A DNA stretch of 64,000 bases. It comes from JASSUD01 sp031963445. Lineage in GTDB: Bacteria > Pseudomonadota > Gammaproteobacteria > Burkholderiales > Burkholderiaceae. Positions 63,463 to 64,000 of the stretch are shown here, piece after piece. The notes beneath the pieces are model-generated. The model saw only the letters and a program-made list of their open reading frames with translations, had not been told where the DNA came from and did not search any database. The stretch spans positions 2,232,001 through 2,296,000 of the forward strand of contig JASSUH010000001.1 in the NCBI GenBank assembly GCA_031963445.1, written 5' to 3'. A program made the translations under genes and the position numbers. Positions within the stretch are counted from its first letter, which is position 1. Each line of letters opens with the position of its first letter.

Positions 63463-64000
63463 TTATTCTTTTGATTGATCGCGTAGATAATTAAGGCGGC
63501 GTTTAATACCTGGCACACCTTCTTCTTTAAAGATGGTCCAAGCTCTTAAAATGGTTGAATTGATACCGCCTAGCTGTTGCACTATTTGCATTACACGCTG
63601 CGCAAAAATTGGCAATGGAGCGGCGTCGGACACCGGTTGAGGCGGGTTCTCAGCTAGATCTTTAGTTAGGTCTTCCTCCGGCATCTCAGCAAGCTCTTTC
63701 AGTAAGCGTTCTTTAAGCTGACTGACAGGGATGTCTATCGCAAACGCTTGGAACTCACATTCAAGATCGATATAGCGAGCAAAATCGGCTTCCGTAATAG
63801 GCAAATCACATTGCTTGAACACTTGCGCAATAAAATCTTTGCGCGTCATCGTTCCTTGTTCACGCACGCGGGCAAAATCAAGCACTTTGACTATCTGGCA
63901 GATAATCGAGCGGAATAGCAAATATCCCAACTCTAAGCTTTGCGATGTATACCATTCCGCATCTATGTAACTACACTTCCCTTGCGCATCAACAATCAGA
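63463..64000 (-). CDS. C-terminal part of a glycan-cluster protein (partial, 5' end outside window)
   Basis: A minus-strand frame open from the window edge to the stop at 63463, about 178 residues visible. The stretch WYTSQSLELGYLLFRSIICQ, the helical RKDFIAQVFKQCDLP segment and the end GGINSTILRAWTIFKEEGVP then KRRLNYLRDQ resemble C-terminal linkers of multi-domain glycosyltransferase/methyltransferase proteins in LPS clusters. No catalytic domain lies within the window, so the function is open. The internal TTG at 63930 is unlikely to be the true start. Confidence 0.6.
   Translation of the reverse strand, partial: LIVDAQGKCSYIDAEWYTSQSLELGYLLFRSIICQIVKVLDFARVREQGTMTRKDFIAQVFKQCDLPITEADFARYIDLECEFQAFAIDIPVSQLKERLLKELAEMPEEDLTKDLAENPPQPVSDAAPLPIFAQRVMQIVQQLGGINSTILRAWTIFKEEGVPGIKRRLNYLRDQSKE

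Overview
The window reads as chromosome of a betaproteobacterium of the Burkholderiaceae living inside a eukaryotic, probably fungal, host (Mycoavidus / Candidatus Glomeribacter type). That is inferred from Burkholderia-like gene order (spoT-rpoZ-gmk-yicC-rph; mfd next to ispD-ispF; potFGHI; pcm-like-rhodanese-waaA-waaC-manB and an envelope glycan cluster) combined with many proteins of eukaryotic style: ankyrin repeats, an F-box/LRR protein, long coiled coils, PPxY and polyglutamine segments, and a host-activated-type nucleotidyl cyclase. No database search was possible; names rest on motifs and family knowledge.

Layout. 1-9.4 kb is an accessory island: three related coiled-coil proteins (one running off the left edge), a broken fourth gene, a dead IS481-family element and MITE-like debris. 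After 1.2 kb of AT-rich non-coding DNA, 10.6-12.8 kb holds a probable two-gene sphingolipid start module (serine-palmitoyltransferase-like plus 3-ketosphinganine-reductase-like). 12.8-14.6 kb carries three small two-helix membrane proteins. 15.0-24.2 kb is housekeeping: spoT, rpoZ, gmk, yicC, rph, an EnvZ-like kinase, ahpC/ahpD, ispF. A coiled-coil gene lies between ispF and ispD, and an F-box/LRR gene between ispD and mfd. 32-35.6 kb has a 746-residue helical super-repeat protein and a PPxY/polyQ protein. 36.0-40.2 kb is a polyamine ABC transporter operon. 41.0-44.0 kb is a 999-residue ankyrin protein beside a tRNA-Gly gene and trmB. 45-48 kb has uppP, a pcm-like methyltransferase and a rhodanese. 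47.9-49.5 kb encodes a protein with every catalytic motif of the edema factor/CyaA/ExoY cyclase toxins. 49.8-64 kb is waaA, an Rpn-type nuclease, waaC, a phosphomannomutase and an O-antigen-type cluster (wzx, glycosyltransferase, galE, two WecA/WbpL-type transferases, a WbpM-type dehydratase).

Two dispersed palindromic repeat families run through the window. Family A has about 76-89 bp elements built from two interchangeable arms starting GTTGGGGTTCC. Family B has about 91-128 bp elements sharing a core like GTACTGTCTGCG. They sit between genes, inside the ahp and pot operons, and twice supply the coding 3' end of a gene. The strongest candidates for new biology are the cyclase-like toxin, the sphingolipid gene pair, the F-box/LRR and PPxY proteins, and the super-repeat protein, all plausibly acting on the host.
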